Origin: Terriglobia bacterium | Lineage (GTDB): Bacteria; Acidobacteriota; Terriglobia; UBA7540 | DNA length: 34,926 nucleotides | Reading direction: 5' to 3' | Assembly (NCBI GenBank): GCA_030040995.1 | Contig: JASHOS010000017.1 | Span: 1 to 34,926, forward strand | Part shown: one piece after another, positions 8,073-16,574 of the stretch | Numbering within the stretch: position 1 is the stretch's first letter | How the letters are laid out: every line of letters begins with the position of its first letter | Notes under the pieces: generated by a model | What the model saw: the letters and a program-made list of their open reading frames with translations, nothing else | Told to the model about the DNA's origin: nothing | Database searches by the model: none | Translations under genes and position numbers: made by a program

Positions 8073-8551
8073 CAACTGGGGACAGACGAGACGTTTTCCG
8101 GTTTCGTGCGATTGTGGTACTTTTTGCTCGTAACTCGATTCGCACGCGTCATCGCTCTGGGCACCCCGCACCGTGTGACACAGAAAGGACGCGGACCACA
8201 AAACCGGCGGTCCGCGCTACCAGCTCGACCTGCGGGACGGCGCCGCCAGACGTATGGCTGGATACGCGACTTTGGGAGCAATCTTGGACAGCCGGGGATT
8301 GGCGGAACCATCTCGCGGCGGGTGCCTTGCCAGCCGAGGCCGATGCCATTCGCGAGAGCACCCATACCGGACGGCCGCTCGGCACACCGGAATTTATCCC
8401 GAATTTATCCAAAGACTGGAACGCGACTCCGGCCGCCCCCTCTTTGCTCAGAAAGACGGTCCAGAGAGGCGGTCGGCGCGCAAAGCTGCCGGCGACTCAC
8501 GGCAATCAAGTCTCAATTTTTAGTGGAAACGTCCCGCCTGTCCCCGGTTTT
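8073..8551 (+). mobile_element. RAYT-derived non-autonomous element, copy C
   Basis: The ends match the other copies (GGGGACAGACGAGACGTTTT at the left, GGAAACGTCCCGCCTGTCCC at the right). The transposase N-terminus stops at HRVTQK and is joined, via a short GCGGACC/GGTCCGC hairpin, to the C-terminal remnant (PDVWLDTRLWEQ ... TGRPLGTPEF). The C-terminal part also carries a 12-bp tandem duplication (GAATTTATCC repeated at 8391-8410). The copy is non-coding and lies 62 bp after the M28 stop. Confidence 0.8.
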
Positions 8552-8663
8552 CGGTTTATGCTGAATTCGGAATCCGGAATCTGGAAATCCGTAACAGCCT
8601 CAGTCCGGCAGCCTACCCTCACCCTTACTGCTTTCTGCCTACTCCCTCGGCGGCGGCGAGCCT

Positions 8664-11600
8664 TCACATTCCCGGCCCGGCAGGATACGCCGGCAGATCG
8701 GGCGGACGAGGCGGCAGCGTCTTCGGGTGCTTGCGGATTTCCTGCATCAGTACGTCAATTGCCTTTTCAAGCTGAGGATCGTGGCCGGCCATCACAAGGT
8801 CCGGCCGGTTATCGACCACAATGTTCGGCTCCACGCCGTGGTTCTCAATCACCCAGTGGCTATCCAGACCATAGAGGGAAAACTCCGGCCGGGTGATATA
8901 GCCGCCGTCCATCAAAGGGATTTCACCGCGGTTACCACGCACTCCGCCCCACGTGCGCGTCCCGATGAGCGGACCAAGCTTGTACTGCTTGAAGAAGTAG
9001 CTGAAATAGTCGCCGTCCGAGGCGGCGTAATGGTTGGTGACGCAAGCCATGTAGCCATGAAAGACAGGTAGATCGGTGCCGCTCGAGAAATTGCGCGCTA
9101 CTTCCATGCCGGCCAGCACGCGGCGCAGACGCTCGAAGATGAGCTGATCCACAAAGCCGCCTTGGTTGTAGCGCACGTCGATTATGATTCCCTGCTTGCG
9201 AATCTGCGGAAAGAATTGCCCCATAAACTGATTCAGCCCGTGCGCCTCCATATCGGCAAGGTAGACGTAACCCACACGGCCGCCTGTGGCGTGGTCCACC
9301 CGCCGGCGATTGCTCTCGATCCAGTCGAGCTCGTGCAACCCGAGGTCACTCAAGAGCGGCCTCACCACTACCTCGTGAGCACCGTCTTCCGCCGGCCGGC
9401 CGTTCATGGTGAGGGTGACGTTCTGGTTCGCGGTGTTCACAAAGAGTTCGTAAGGGTTCTGAGGCACGCGCAGAGGGTGACCGTTCACCGCCAGCAGGTA
9501 GTCGCCTTCGTGCGCGGCCACTCCCGGCTCGGTAAGCGGCGAGCGGAGCGCGGCGTTCCAATTCTCGCCCGGATAGATCTTCTTGAAGCGATAGAGCCCG
9601 TGCTGGGAATCGGCTTCAAAGTCAGCGCCCAGCAGCCCGATGTTGACGGGATGCAGGTCCGGGTAGTCGCCGCCGCCCACGTAGGTGTGGGAGTTCGAGA
9701 GTTCCCCGATCATCTCGCCAAGGACGTAAGTGAGATCGTAGCGGTCGGCCACGTAAGGCAGAAGTTGGGAATACTTCTGACGCTGTGCGGCCCAGTCAAC
9801 GCCGTTCATCGCAGGCTCGTAGAAATAGTCGCGTTCCTGGCGCCAGACGTCGTTGAAGATCTCTTTCCACTCGGCGTGCGGATCAACCTCCGTCTGCAGT
9901 TCAGCGAGATTCAGTGCCCCGTCACCCACCTTGTGAGGCAGAGCGGAGGCTCCCGGAACCACGGCGTCCACAATACCGTAGACACGCGGCGGCTGGGCTG
10001 CTTCTTCGCCTGTGCCGCCTGCTGGCGCCGCAGGAGCGGAGTAAAGCAGCTTGCCGCCGTCAAAGGAGAGCGTGAACAATTCCGTTCCCTCCAGCAGCAC
10101 GTGATCCTTGCGCTCCTTCAGGTCGAAGAGGTGGACGGCGGGCGCCTCCCCTGGCACCGGGCCGGAGAGCCCCTCGATGGAAGAGCTGCCGTAAACCACT
10201 CGACCGCTGGCGGCTTGAAGACCTTGATACGCTCCTGGCGGAATCGGCAGGGCCACAATGCGCTGGTCGATACCGGCAAGGTCAATGCGGAACGGTTGCT
10301 TCGCCGGAGTCGTGGGCGCGGCAGCTACCTTCTGTTTTGTGGCCTCCACCATGCCTCCTTGGGCGCCGGGCACTGGAGTGGGAGTCTCGGGCGGCTTCAG
10401 CGTCACCTCATCGCTCTCCGGAGCGAAAGGCGAGGGCTCATCGGCGCGTAGGGTAACGGCGAAAACTCGCGTAGCCTTTGGATTGGAGAATTCGAAGTCG
10501 TAAGCGCCCGGCACCTCGTTGTAATCGCGCTCGGAGAGGAAATACAGATAGCATCCCTCCGGATCGAAAGCCGGCGTATGGCTGGAAAAAAAGCTAGTGG
10601 TAACAGGAGTGATTTTCCGGTCGGCGAGCGAGTATAGGTAAATCACGCCGTTGTCGTTTTCGGCCGTCTTAGCGTAAGCCACCCAGCGGCTGTCGGGCGA
10701 CCAGACATATTCATCAAGGTCGGCGTAGTGTCCCCGGTCAATGAGCACCGGCTTCTTTTCTTGCACGTCCACGTAAAACAGGCGCAAACTCTTGTCCGCG
10801 TAAAGCAGCTTACGGCTGTCCGGCGACCACTGAGGCGCCAGGCGGTGCATGGACCCGTCGAAGGTGATGCGGGTTTCCGCGCCCTGTCCGTCCTGGGGCC
10901 GCACGTACAACTCTTCTTCGCCAGTACGGTCGGAAACGTAGGCTACCCAACGGCCATTCGGCGACCACGTGGCGTATTGTTCGCGGATACCGGGCGTGCG
11001 CGTGAGGTTGCGGATACTGCCTTCCTTAGCAGGCACGGTGAAGACATCGCCTCGCGCGGTCAGCAGCGCCCGTTTGCCATCGGGTGCGAGGTCAAAGGAC
11101 GTGACCAGCCGCGCCACGTTGGCCCAGTGCGGACGCGCCAGGGGGCGATCGCCCGGGACTTCAATCGTCAGCTTCTGCGCTTTTTCGCTCTTGAGGTCGA
11201 AGAGATACAGATAGCCACCGTTCTCGAAAACGATGGCATCCGGCCCGAGGCTTGGCCACTCCACGTCGAAGTCCTTAAAGCGAGTCAGTTGGCGGATTTC
11301 ACGGCTCTTCAGACTGTAGCTGTAAAGGTTCAGGCGATGCTCGGGCCCGCGGTCGGAGTCAAAATAGATCGTGTCGAGATGCCACATGGGGAAGGTGTCG
11401 GTCCACTCGGTGTGCGGAATTTGCGCGATAGTGTTGTGCCGGAAGTCGTAGATCGAGATATCCTGCGCCATTCCGCCGGTATAGCGCTTCCAGGTACGGA
11501 AGTTGCGAAAGATGCGGTTGTAGGCCATCCGGGTGCCGTCCGGAGAGAACGACATCAGGCCGCCTTTGTTAATGGGCAGGCGCGCCGGTAGGCCACCCTC

Positions 11601-12086
11601 GATGCTCACCACGAAAGGCCGCCCGAACCAGTCGTTGAATGTGTCGCGCCGCGACAGGAATACAATTCGCCGGCTGTCCGGAAACCAAGTGAGCACTTCA
11701 TTGTGGATGCCCATGCGCTCGGGAAGCGGCCCGCCGCCGGGGTGAAACGTCAGTTGCTTGGGATCGCCGCCTTCGGCCGGAATCACGTACACATTGAAGT
11801 TGCCGTCGTACTGGCCGGTGAAGGCGATCCAGCGGCCGTCAGGCGAGAACTTGGGAAAGAGCTCCAGGCCCGGATGCGACGTAATGCGGCGAGCAAGGCC
11901 TCCTTCACGCCCCACCAGCCACAGGTCGCCGGCATAGCTGAAAACGATCTGATCCTTAGAAACGTCCGGGAACCGCATCAGCCGGCCCTCGGGCGGCTGT
12001 GCGAAGCAGGCTGAGCGTCCAGAAATCAGCGCCAGTAAGGTGGCTGTCAGCGCGCCCGCTGCCATCCATCGAATAAATCGAGACAT
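8664..12086 (-). CDS. Exported tricorn-type protease (S41 family)
   Basis: The protein has 1140 residues from the ATG 37 nt below a TATAAT box, and the N-terminal hydrophobic stretch is a signal peptide. Domain order matches tricorn protease: two beta-propellers with WD/TolB-like repeats (about 35-330 and 340-700; repeated SPDGRW, SPDSR and SPNGRW), a C1 helical segment, a PDZ domain (about 830-920) and the C2 S41 core. Catalytic residues are in place: S799-H800 (NSHTY), nucleophile S1023 followed by D1024 (AASDGDY), and E1081 (IENHGVEP). The Ser-to-Glu spacing of 58 equals that of archaeal tricorn (965 to 1023, from memory). Tricorn cleaves short peptides into di- and tripeptides; here it would work outside the cytoplasm, complementary to the M28 enzyme. 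Confidence 0.93.
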   Translation of the reverse strand: MSRFIRWMAAGALTATLLALISGRSACFAQPPEGRLMRFPDVSKDQIVFSYAGDLWLVGREGGLARRITSHPGLELFPKFSPDGRWIAFTGQYDGNFNVYVIPAEGGDPKQLTFHPGGGPLPERMGIHNEVLTWFPDSRRIVFLSRRDTFNDWFGRPFVVSIEGGLPARLPINKGGLMSFSPDGTRMAYNRIFRNFRTWKRYTGGMAQDISIYDFRHNTIAQIPHTEWTDTFPMWHLDTIYFDSDRGPEHRLNLYSYSLKSREIRQLTRFKDFDVEWPSLGPDAIVFENGGYLYLFDLKSEKAQKLTIEVPGDRPLARPHWANVARLVTSFDLAPDGKRALLTARGDVFTVPAKEGSIRNLTRTPGIREQYATWSPNGRWVAYVSDRTGEEELYVRPQDGQGAETRITFDGSMHRLAPQWSPDSRKLLYADKSLRLFYVDVQEKKPVLIDRGHYADLDEYVWSPDSRWVAYAKTAENDNGVIYLYSLADRKITPVTTSFFSSHTPAFDPEGCYLYFLSERDYNEVPGAYDFEFSNPKATRVFAVTLRADEPSPFAPESDEVTLKPPETPTPVPGAQGGMVEATKQKVAAAPTTPAKQPFRIDLAGIDQRIVALPIPPGAYQGLQAASGRVVYGSSSIEGLSGPVPGEAPAVHLFDLKERKDHVLLEGTELFTLSFDGGKLLYSAPAAPAGGTGEEAAQPPRVYGIVDAVVPGASALPHKVGDGALNLAELQTEVDPHAEWKEIFNDVWRQERDYFYEPAMNGVDWAAQRQKYSQLLPYVADRYDLTYVLGEMIGELSNSHTYVGGGDYPDLHPVNIGLLGADFEADSQHGLYRFKKIYPGENWNAALRSPLTEPGVAAHEGDYLLAVNGHPLRVPQNPYELFVNTANQNVTLTMNGRPAEDGAHEVVVRPLLSDLGLHELDWIESNRRRVDHATGGRVGYVYLADMEAHGLNQFMGQFFPQIRKQGIIIDVRYNQGGFVDQLIFERLRRVLAGMEVARNFSSGTDLPVFHGYMACVTNHYAASDGDYFSYFFKQYKLGPLIGTRTWGGVRGNRGEIPLMDGGYITRPEFSLYGLDSHWVIENHGVEPNIVVDNRPDLVMAGHDPQLEKAIDVLMQEIRKHPKTLPPRPPDLPAYPAGPGM

Positions 12087-12129
12087 CCGCCACCCCTTTC
12101 GCTTCTGTCTCCGCAAAAGCCAAGTCGCG

Positions 12130-12138
12130 ATTATACCA
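12130..12138 (-). promoter_or_regulatory. Extended -10 promoter of the tricorn gene
   Basis: On the minus strand, TGG-TATAAT is a perfect -10 with the TGn extension and has no clear -35. The implied transcription start near 12123 leaves a leader of about 37 nt to the ATG at 12086. It would leave almost none to the TTG start of the longer frame, which is why the ATG is chosen. Confidence 0.6.
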
Positions 12139-12257
12139 TCACGTCATCCGCCGGCCCGCAATCAACCAACGCAAGCCCACTGCCTACTGCTTTCTGCCTA
12201 CTGGCAATGGGACCGCGATCAAATGATCGCAGAAATCGAAAAGCAGTATCGCAATCG

Positions 12258-12475
12258 AAAACCGGGGACAAACGGGACGTTTTCCGGTTTCTTGCGATTG
12301 TAGTATTTTTTGCTCGTGGCTCGATTCGCACGCGTCATCGCTCTGGATACCCGGCACCATGTGACACAGCGCGGCCAGACGTATCGCTGGATACGCAACT
12401 TTGGGAGCAGTCCTGGACAACCGGCGATTGGCGGAACTATCTCGCGGCGGGTACCTTGCCAGGCCAAGCTGAGGC
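12258..12475 (+). mobile_element. RAYT-derived element, copy D, 3'-truncated
   Basis: The left end is intact (GGGGACAAACGGGACGTTTT). The N-terminal remnant RHHVTQRG is joined directly to TYRWIRNFGSS, the largest internal deletion of the four copies. Similarity stops at about 12475 (GTACCTTGCCAGGC), so the C-terminal remnant and the right inverted repeat are missing. Confidence 0.75.
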
Positions 12476-12502
12476 AGGAAGTCCGTCGATTCCATGGCGA
12501 AA

Positions 12503-12535
12503 GCCGCAGAGTCTTAGAAGCAGAGACTCTGCGGC
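12503..12535. repeat. Hairpin repeat with GCCGCAGAGTCT arms
   Basis: It has perfect 12-bp arms (GCCGCAGAGTCT at 12503-12514 and its complement at 12524-12535) around a 9-nt loop. A second copy with the same core stem lies at 34847-34875. Unrelated flanks suggest a dispersed REP-like palindrome, not a gene-specific terminator, although it sits about 70 bp beyond the methyltransferase stop. Confidence 0.6.
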
Positions 12536-12607
12536 AGCCCGCTTTCGAATCCAGCAAGGTTGCTGCGACCTTCTTTGTTCGACCGGTGTTGCCATTAAGA
12601 CCCTCTC

Positions 12608-13381
12608 CTACAGCCTCACTTGGAGGTCTTTTTCCCGGAAAATCATCGCGTGCGCGCGGATTTCTTCCTGGAGGACGCCGTTTTGCGCGAACGGTTTCAC
12701 GGCTGCGGTGATTTCTGCCTCAAAGGCCGCTCGCCGGTCACCAATCACCGCCGGAGAGGTGGTGGATCTGGAGTAAGCCCTGCCGATCAGATCGTCGATA
12801 GAAAGCTCGTGCCGCTCGTTCACGGTGACTTGGTCAGCCAGGTGAAATCGCGAGGGCGCAAACCAGGAATCGAGATTCATGCGGTATCGTCGCTCGTCCT
12901 TTTCCAAGGACCAACGGCGCCTAATTTCATCGTACGGCTCAGCCCAGGGATTCACCGGCGAGCTGGCTACGGAGGAGCCGCAAATGGCGACAGCGCCATC
13001 TTTCTTCACCAGCCGTTCGACCACGCGGAGGGCCGGACCGGGCTGCATCCAGTGGAGCGCCCGGCCAATGACGGCAACGTCGAAAGTCCCGGTTGTCTCA
13101 GGTAGCTCCTCGACGCGTGCCTGAATCAACTTCAATCGAATTCCTGCCTCGCGCGCCGCTGATCGGGCAGCGGCAATCATTCCGGATTCCGGGTCAACGC
13201 CGGTGCATTCGGCCACAAAGGGCGCAAAGCCGATGGCGAGAGGTGCCGGTCCGCATCCCACATCGATAAGCTCCTCTTCGCCCGTCAGCCCAAGCCGGGC
13301 TGCAACCTGCGCAAAGAAGGCTTTGGGATACGGCTCCCGATAGCGGGCGTAGTACTGAACTGTTGTCGCAAATCTCCCCAT
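12608..13381 (-). CDS. Class I SAM-dependent methyltransferase (methyltransferase 11 type)
   Basis: The protein has 257 residues. The ATG is preceded by GAGGAGGAG with about 9 nt spacing; a longer frame starts in repeat-like sequence and is not used. Residues 36-46 carry SAM motif I (LIDVGCGPAPL), then an acidic residue after the second strand (GVDPESGMI) and a motif-IV-like FDVAVIGRALHWM, where the family has a D-A-LHW pattern. The N-terminus (MGRFATTVQYYARYREPYP) is typical of methyltransferases of this subgroup. Substrates range from quinone precursors to trans-aconitate; none can be assigned here. It is monocistronic, with an intergenic repeat upstream and element copy D downstream. Confidence 0.85.
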   Translation of the reverse strand: MGRFATTVQYYARYREPYPKAFFAQVAARLGLTGEEELIDVGCGPAPLAIGFAPFVAECTGVDPESGMIAAARSAAREAGIRLKLIQARVEELPETTGTFDVAVIGRALHWMQPGPALRVVERLVKKDGAVAICGSSVASSPVNPWAEPYDEIRRRWSLEKDERRYRMNLDSWFAPSRFHLADQVTVNERHELSIDDLIGRAYSRSTTSPAVIGDRRAAFEAEITAAVKPFAQNGVLQEEIRAHAMIFREKDLQVRL

Positions 13382-13714
13382 TTCAAATTTGCTCCTCCTC
13401 GGGCCGATCTTCGCCAACTCCCGACAAGCCGCAGACTTCGAGAAACATGAAGTCGGCGCTACCCAGCTCGCCCGCCGTGTAGCGCCGACCCCGCCAAGCG
13501 GCGTCGGCATTTGGCCAGATGCCGGGCTGAATCCTGGCACGATTTGACAGGGTAAAGGTTTGCTTGGGGAATCTGGGCGATCCGGTCTGGGGAGATCTCC
13601 GGCCACTGGGAGGGGTTAGGCACCCGGAGCGGAACTCCAGTCCCTAATGCGTCATCCCGTGCCCGCTCCTCGAACTTTGCCGGCAAATTGGATCGTGGTG
13701 GCGAGGAATGGCGA
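13382..13714. other. Intergenic stretch carrying a dispersed repeat (13477-13531)
   Basis: There is no gene. The segment TGTAGCGCCGACC ... GTCGGCAT-T-GGCCAGATGCCGGGCTGAA recurs at 25875-25923 with the same order and orientation, around a short GGTCGGC-type palindrome. The rest shows nothing I recognise. Confidence 0.5.
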
Positions 13715-14035
13715 TTAGGGGCGGACGTTTTCAACCCTCATGTACTCGGCTAAGGTCACTCCGACCTTTTCCATAAACCGGTCGGAGAGCGAGGGAACAC
13801 CCCCGGCGGCTTCGTCGTATGCAATGCGCTCCACCCGGTGCATCGGATAAAAAGCGGTCATCATCGTTACCTGTTCATCCGCTTCGTGAGTGACCTGGCG
13901 AAGGAAATCATCAAACGATTCCAGGGTAATGCCACGCAGCGTAACGCCTTCTGGCCGGACGCTTAGCAATTGCCCCCAGATTCGTTCCCTCGGATTCATA
14001 AAGGTCGCAATAACAATCGCTCCGGCTTCGATAAT
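13715..14035 (-). CDS. Small conserved protein of unknown function, apparent ATT or ATC start
   Basis: The frame reads RERIWGQLL...GVTLRGITLESFDDFLRQ...PMHRVERIAYDE...PSLSDRF, a pattern I associate with an uncharacterised small acidobacterial family. The first ATG (13999) has no ribosome site. Twelve codons upstream, the same frame gives IIEAGAIVIATF, which looks like the natural N-terminus, and a perfect GTAGGAGGTGG lies directly before it. The start would then be ATT (14035, 3-nt spacing) or ATC (14032, 6-nt spacing), giving 105-106 residues. The gene closes the scoA-scoB operon, 17 bp after another small gene. The function is unknown; the short beta-rich fold may be Sm-like (weak inference). 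Confidence 0.7.
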   Translation of the reverse strand: MIEAGAIVIATFMNPRERIWGQLLSVRPEGVTLRGITLESFDDFLRQVTHEADEQVTMMTAFYPMHRVERIAYDEAAGGVPSLSDRFMEKVGVTLAEYMRVENVRP

Positions 14036-14052
14036 CCACCTCCTACGAGTTA

Positions 14053-14235
14053 TCAGCGGGCAGCAAGCAATTCGAGGCGCGTCCCAATCGGTCGATAGCC
14101 GAAGGCCATGTAGGGGGACGACTTGCCGTCCCGGAAATCAACGAGTTTGTAGCGCAGGGTCCGTACTGTGACCCTGCGGTTCTTGGCCTGGTCACCGATG
14201 AAAGCAGCAGCGTTATAAAGCGAACGCTGCGCCAC
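14053..14235 (-). CDS. 60-residue hypothetical protein in the scoAB operon
   Basis: It starts with GTG after GCGAGG and fits between scoB (27 bp upstream) and the next small gene (17 bp downstream), like an operon member. The sequence is protein-like: a basic stretch (KNRRVTVRTLRYKLVDFRDGK) followed by SSPYMAFGYRPIGTRLELL. It has no membrane segment, cysteine cluster or family that I recognise. An alternative GTG-based frame of 64 codons in another phase covers the same DNA but reads less naturally. Confidence 0.5.
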   Translation of the reverse strand: MAQRSLYNAAAFIGDQAKNRRVTVRTLRYKLVDFRDGKSSPYMAFGYRPIGTRLELLAAR

Positions 14236-14261
14236 AACCTCGCACCCGTGAGAAATCCGGA

Positions 14262-14912
14262 CTAGACGAAAGTCTTGAGGTTGGGAGCAACCCGCAATCG
14301 TGGCTCAACCGTTCTTTGCACTTCTTCAACGGTGGCGCCTGCGGCAATCTCTTTCAGCACCAACCCGTCGTTCTGGACGTCAATAACCGCGTGTTCGGTG
14401 ACAATCGAATGCACAACCCTCTCGCCGGTCAGGGGAAGCGAGCAGCGGTTCAGAATTTTGGGGCACCCGTCTTTTGTCGAATGCTCCATAGCCACAATCA
14501 CTCGTTTGGCGCCCGCGACCAGATCCATGCTTCCACCCATTCCCTTCACTATTTTTCCGGGAATCATCCAGCTCGCCAAGCTGCCCCGCTCGTCCACCTG
14601 CATCGCGCCCAGCACGGTCAGGTCAATGTGTCCGCCGCGAATCATGGCGAAAGACTCGGCGCTCGAGAAGTACGCCGTCCCGGGCACTTCCGTTATGGTT
14701 TCTTTCCCGGCATTAATAAGGTCGGGGTCTTCTTCTCCCTCCCAGGGATACGGGCCGATGCCCAGCATGCCATTTTCTGACTGCAAAATTACTTCGATGC
14801 CGGGAGGAATGAAGTTGGCTACAAGCGTAGGAATGCCAATCCCCAGATTCACGTAGTAGCCGTCTTTGAGCTCCTGCGCCACGCGGCGCGCGATGATTTC
14901 ACGTTTGTCCAT
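14262..14912 (-). CDS. scoB: 3-oxoacid CoA-transferase subunit B
   Basis: The protein has 216 residues from the ATG that follows GGAGAA; a TTG six codons earlier is less likely. It is the beta subunit of a family I CoA-transferase, which moves CoA between succinyl-CoA and acetoacetate or a related 3-oxoacid. The sequence shows the N-terminal [23 protein letters not shown] block and the catalytic glutamate E46 in [10 protein letters not shown], which forms the glutamyl-CoA thioester. The [18 protein letters not shown] and CSLPLTG blocks are conserved further on. It starts 27 bp after scoA. Acetate- or 3-oxoadipate-specific members look very similar, so the exact acyl acceptor is not settled. 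Confidence 0.92.
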   Translation of the reverse strand: MDKREIIARRVAQELKDGYYVNLGIGIPTLVANFIPPGIEVILQSENGMLGIGPYPWEGEEDPDLINAGKETITEVPGTAYFSSAESFAMIRGGHIDLTVLGAMQVDERGSLASWMIPGKIVKGMGGSMDLVAGAKRVIVAMEHSTKDGCPKILNRCSLPLTGERVVHSIVTEHAVIDVQNDGLVLKEIAAGATVEEVQRTVEPRLRVAPNLKTFV

Positions 14913-14939
14913 TGTCCCAGTTCTCCGCAAAGAAACCGG

Positions 14940-15635
14940 TCATCGGGCCCGCACGGTCCTCTTTTCGATTTTTTTTATGTATCCGGCGCCCTGGATGATG
15001 CGGCTCACATAAATTCCCGGAGTCACGATGCCGTTCGGATCGAGGCCGCCGAGTTCAACGATTTCTTCAACCTCGGCGATCGTCGTTTTCGCTGCCGTCG
15101 CCATAAGGGGATTGAAGTTCTGCGCTGTTTTGCGGTAAATAAGGTTACCCCAGCGGTCACCTTTCCATGCTTTGACCAAAGCAAAGTCCGCGTTCAGACC
15201 GCGCTCGAGCAGATAAGACCGGCCATCGAACTCGCGGACTTCTTTGTTCGCTGCCACCACGGTTCCCACGCCAGTTGGCGTATAGAACGCAGGAATGCCA
15301 GCGCCCCCTGCCCGGATGCGCTCCGCAAAAGTCCCTTGCGGGTTAAGCTCCATTTCGAGTTCGCCCCGCAAAACAAGTTCTTCCAGGCGCTTGTTTTCGC
15401 CGACGTAAGTCCCTATGAGTTTCTTGATCTGTCCCGCCTCGAGGAGAAGCCCGAGCCCAAATCCGTCCACGCCTGCATTATTACTGATCACGGTGAGGTT
15501 CTTCGCGCCTTTATGAAGCAGCGCCTGGATGAGGTTTTCCGGAATGCCGCACAGCCCAAATCCGCCCACCATGACCGTTGCACCGTCCGGCACATCAGCC
15601 ACCGCTGCCTCAGTAGCCGGAAATATTTTATTCAT
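14940..15635 (-). CDS. scoA: 3-oxoacid CoA-transferase subunit A
   Basis: This is the 231-residue alpha subunit and partner of the adjacent scoB product. It has the family signature [10 protein letters not shown] at 24-33 and the following [16 protein letters not shown] block. The C-terminal GVVTPG-like end reads [14 protein letters not shown]. The ribosome site AAGGAAG precedes ATG. It is the first gene of a four-gene minus-strand unit with scoB and two small unknown genes, divergent from trmJ with a 110-bp gap. The unit probably serves ketone-body or short-chain 3-oxoacid catabolism in the cytoplasm. Confidence 0.92.
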   Translation of the reverse strand: MNKIFPATEAAVADVPDGATVMVGGFGLCGIPENLIQALLHKGAKNLTVISNNAGVDGFGLGLLLEAGQIKKLIGTYVGENKRLEELVLRGELEMELNPQGTFAERIRAGGAGIPAFYTPTGVGTVVAANKEVREFDGRSYLLERGLNADFALVKAWKGDRWGNLIYRKTAQNFNPLMATAAKTTIAEVEEIVELGGLDPNGIVTPGIYVSRIIQGAGYIKKIEKRTVRAR

Positions 15636-15745
15636 CCGGTTTTCTTCCTTCAGACCGGTCGGTATTCTCCGAGAGTTAGTATATCGCCACCGCGAATGTT
15701 ATTGGCGCTTGAGATTTTGGCGCTCCTCGGCCAGAATCGGACTGC

Positions 15746-16513
15746 ATGGCTCAACGCCTACCTGCCTGGCGAATCGTTCTGGTGCGCCCTCGTAACCCTC
15801 TGAATATCGGCGCGGCGGCTCGTGCTATGGCCAATTTTGGGTTCACGGATTTGACCGTGGTCGAACCTTATGAGGCTGCGTGGCAGGAGACGCGTTCCGC
15901 CGTAGGAGCAGAGGATATCATCTGTTCTGCGCAGGCGGCTTCCTCTCTTTCCGGCGCCCTTGACAAGGTTGATCTCGTGATCGGAACCACGTCCGGCCAG
16001 CGAAGGACGCTCAACCGCGAGCTCATCAGTCTGGAACAGTTATCTGAATGGCTTCGGGACCGCCCCAGGGCCGGAAGGAGAGCTCTGCTCTTTGGGTCGG
16101 AAAAAACCGGACTCTCGAACGAGCACTTCAGCTACTGTCACGCTTTGGTTCGCATTCCCACGTCCGCGCGCTGTCCCTCCATGAACCTGGGACAAGCGGT
16201 AGCGGTGTGCTGCTTCGAGTTGGCTCGCCGATCGGGGAATGAGGAATCCGCTCCAAACGTTGGGCGCGGGCAGTCCGCCGGGCGGGACAGGGGAATTCCG
16301 ACAAGCCCGCCAGCCAGCGTGCAATCCCTGGAGCAGATTTTCGAGCGCGCTACGCGAGTTTTGGACCAGGCAGGCTACCTTAAACCCGAGGCTCGCCAGG
16401 CGACGCTCATCAAGCTGCGGCGAATACTGATCGAGCGGAGGATTTCGAGCTATGATGCGAGAATCCTGGGCGGAATTCTCGCTCAGATTGAATGGAAATT
16501 TCAGAATCCATAA
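15746..16513 (+). CDS. trmJ: TrmJ-like tRNA 2'-O-methyltransferase (SPOUT family)
   Basis: The protein has 255 residues. The deep-trefoil-knot SPOUT signatures are present in order: motif 1 PLNIGAAARAMANFGF (residues 18-33), motif 2 LLFGSEKTGLSNE (about 112-124) and motif 3 IPTSARCPSMNLGQAVAVC (about 134-152). The C-terminal extension (LKPEARQATLIKLRRIL) matches the TrmJ subgroup, which methylates the 2'-OH of nucleotide 32 in several tRNAs. Other SpoU members modify rRNA, so the exact target is inference. It reads away from scoA; the 3' end faces the GH2 gene across a hairpin-rich gap. Confidence 0.9.
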   Translation: MAQRLPAWRIVLVRPRNPLNIGAAARAMANFGFTDLTVVEPYEAAWQETRSAVGAEDIICSAQAASSLSGALDKVDLVIGTTSGQRRTLNRELISLEQLSEWLRDRPRAGRRALLFGSEKTGLSNEHFSYCHALVRIPTSARCPSMNLGQAVAVCCFELARRSGNEESAPNVGRGQSAGRDRGIPTSPPASVQSLEQIFERATRVLDQAGYLKPEARQATLIKLRRILIERRISSYDARILGGILAQIEWKFQNP

Positions 16514-16528
16514 GGGGCCGGAAGTTTT

Positions 16529-16574
16529 CCGCAGGTTGCACCTGCGGCTATTCACGGCAGGCCCCTTCGGGGCC
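16529..16574. repeat. Pair of GC-rich hairpins between convergent genes
   Basis: CCGCAGGT-TGC-ACCTGCGG (16529-16547) and GGCCCC-TTC-GGGGCC (16560-16574, containing a stable C-UUCG-G tetraloop) follow trmJ by 15-60 bp. No T-tract follows on either strand, so they may be dispersed palindromes with a bidirectional barrier function, not textbook terminators. Confidence 0.5.

Noticed and set aside
9162-10451. A 429-codon plus-strand frame opposite the tricorn gene
   Set aside because: It is a shadow frame; the minus strand has the full tricorn domain order and catalytic residues.
342-12475. The four RAYT-related copies as functional transposase genes
   Set aside because: All lack the catalytic His/Tyr region, and the N- and C-terminal remnants are in different frames.
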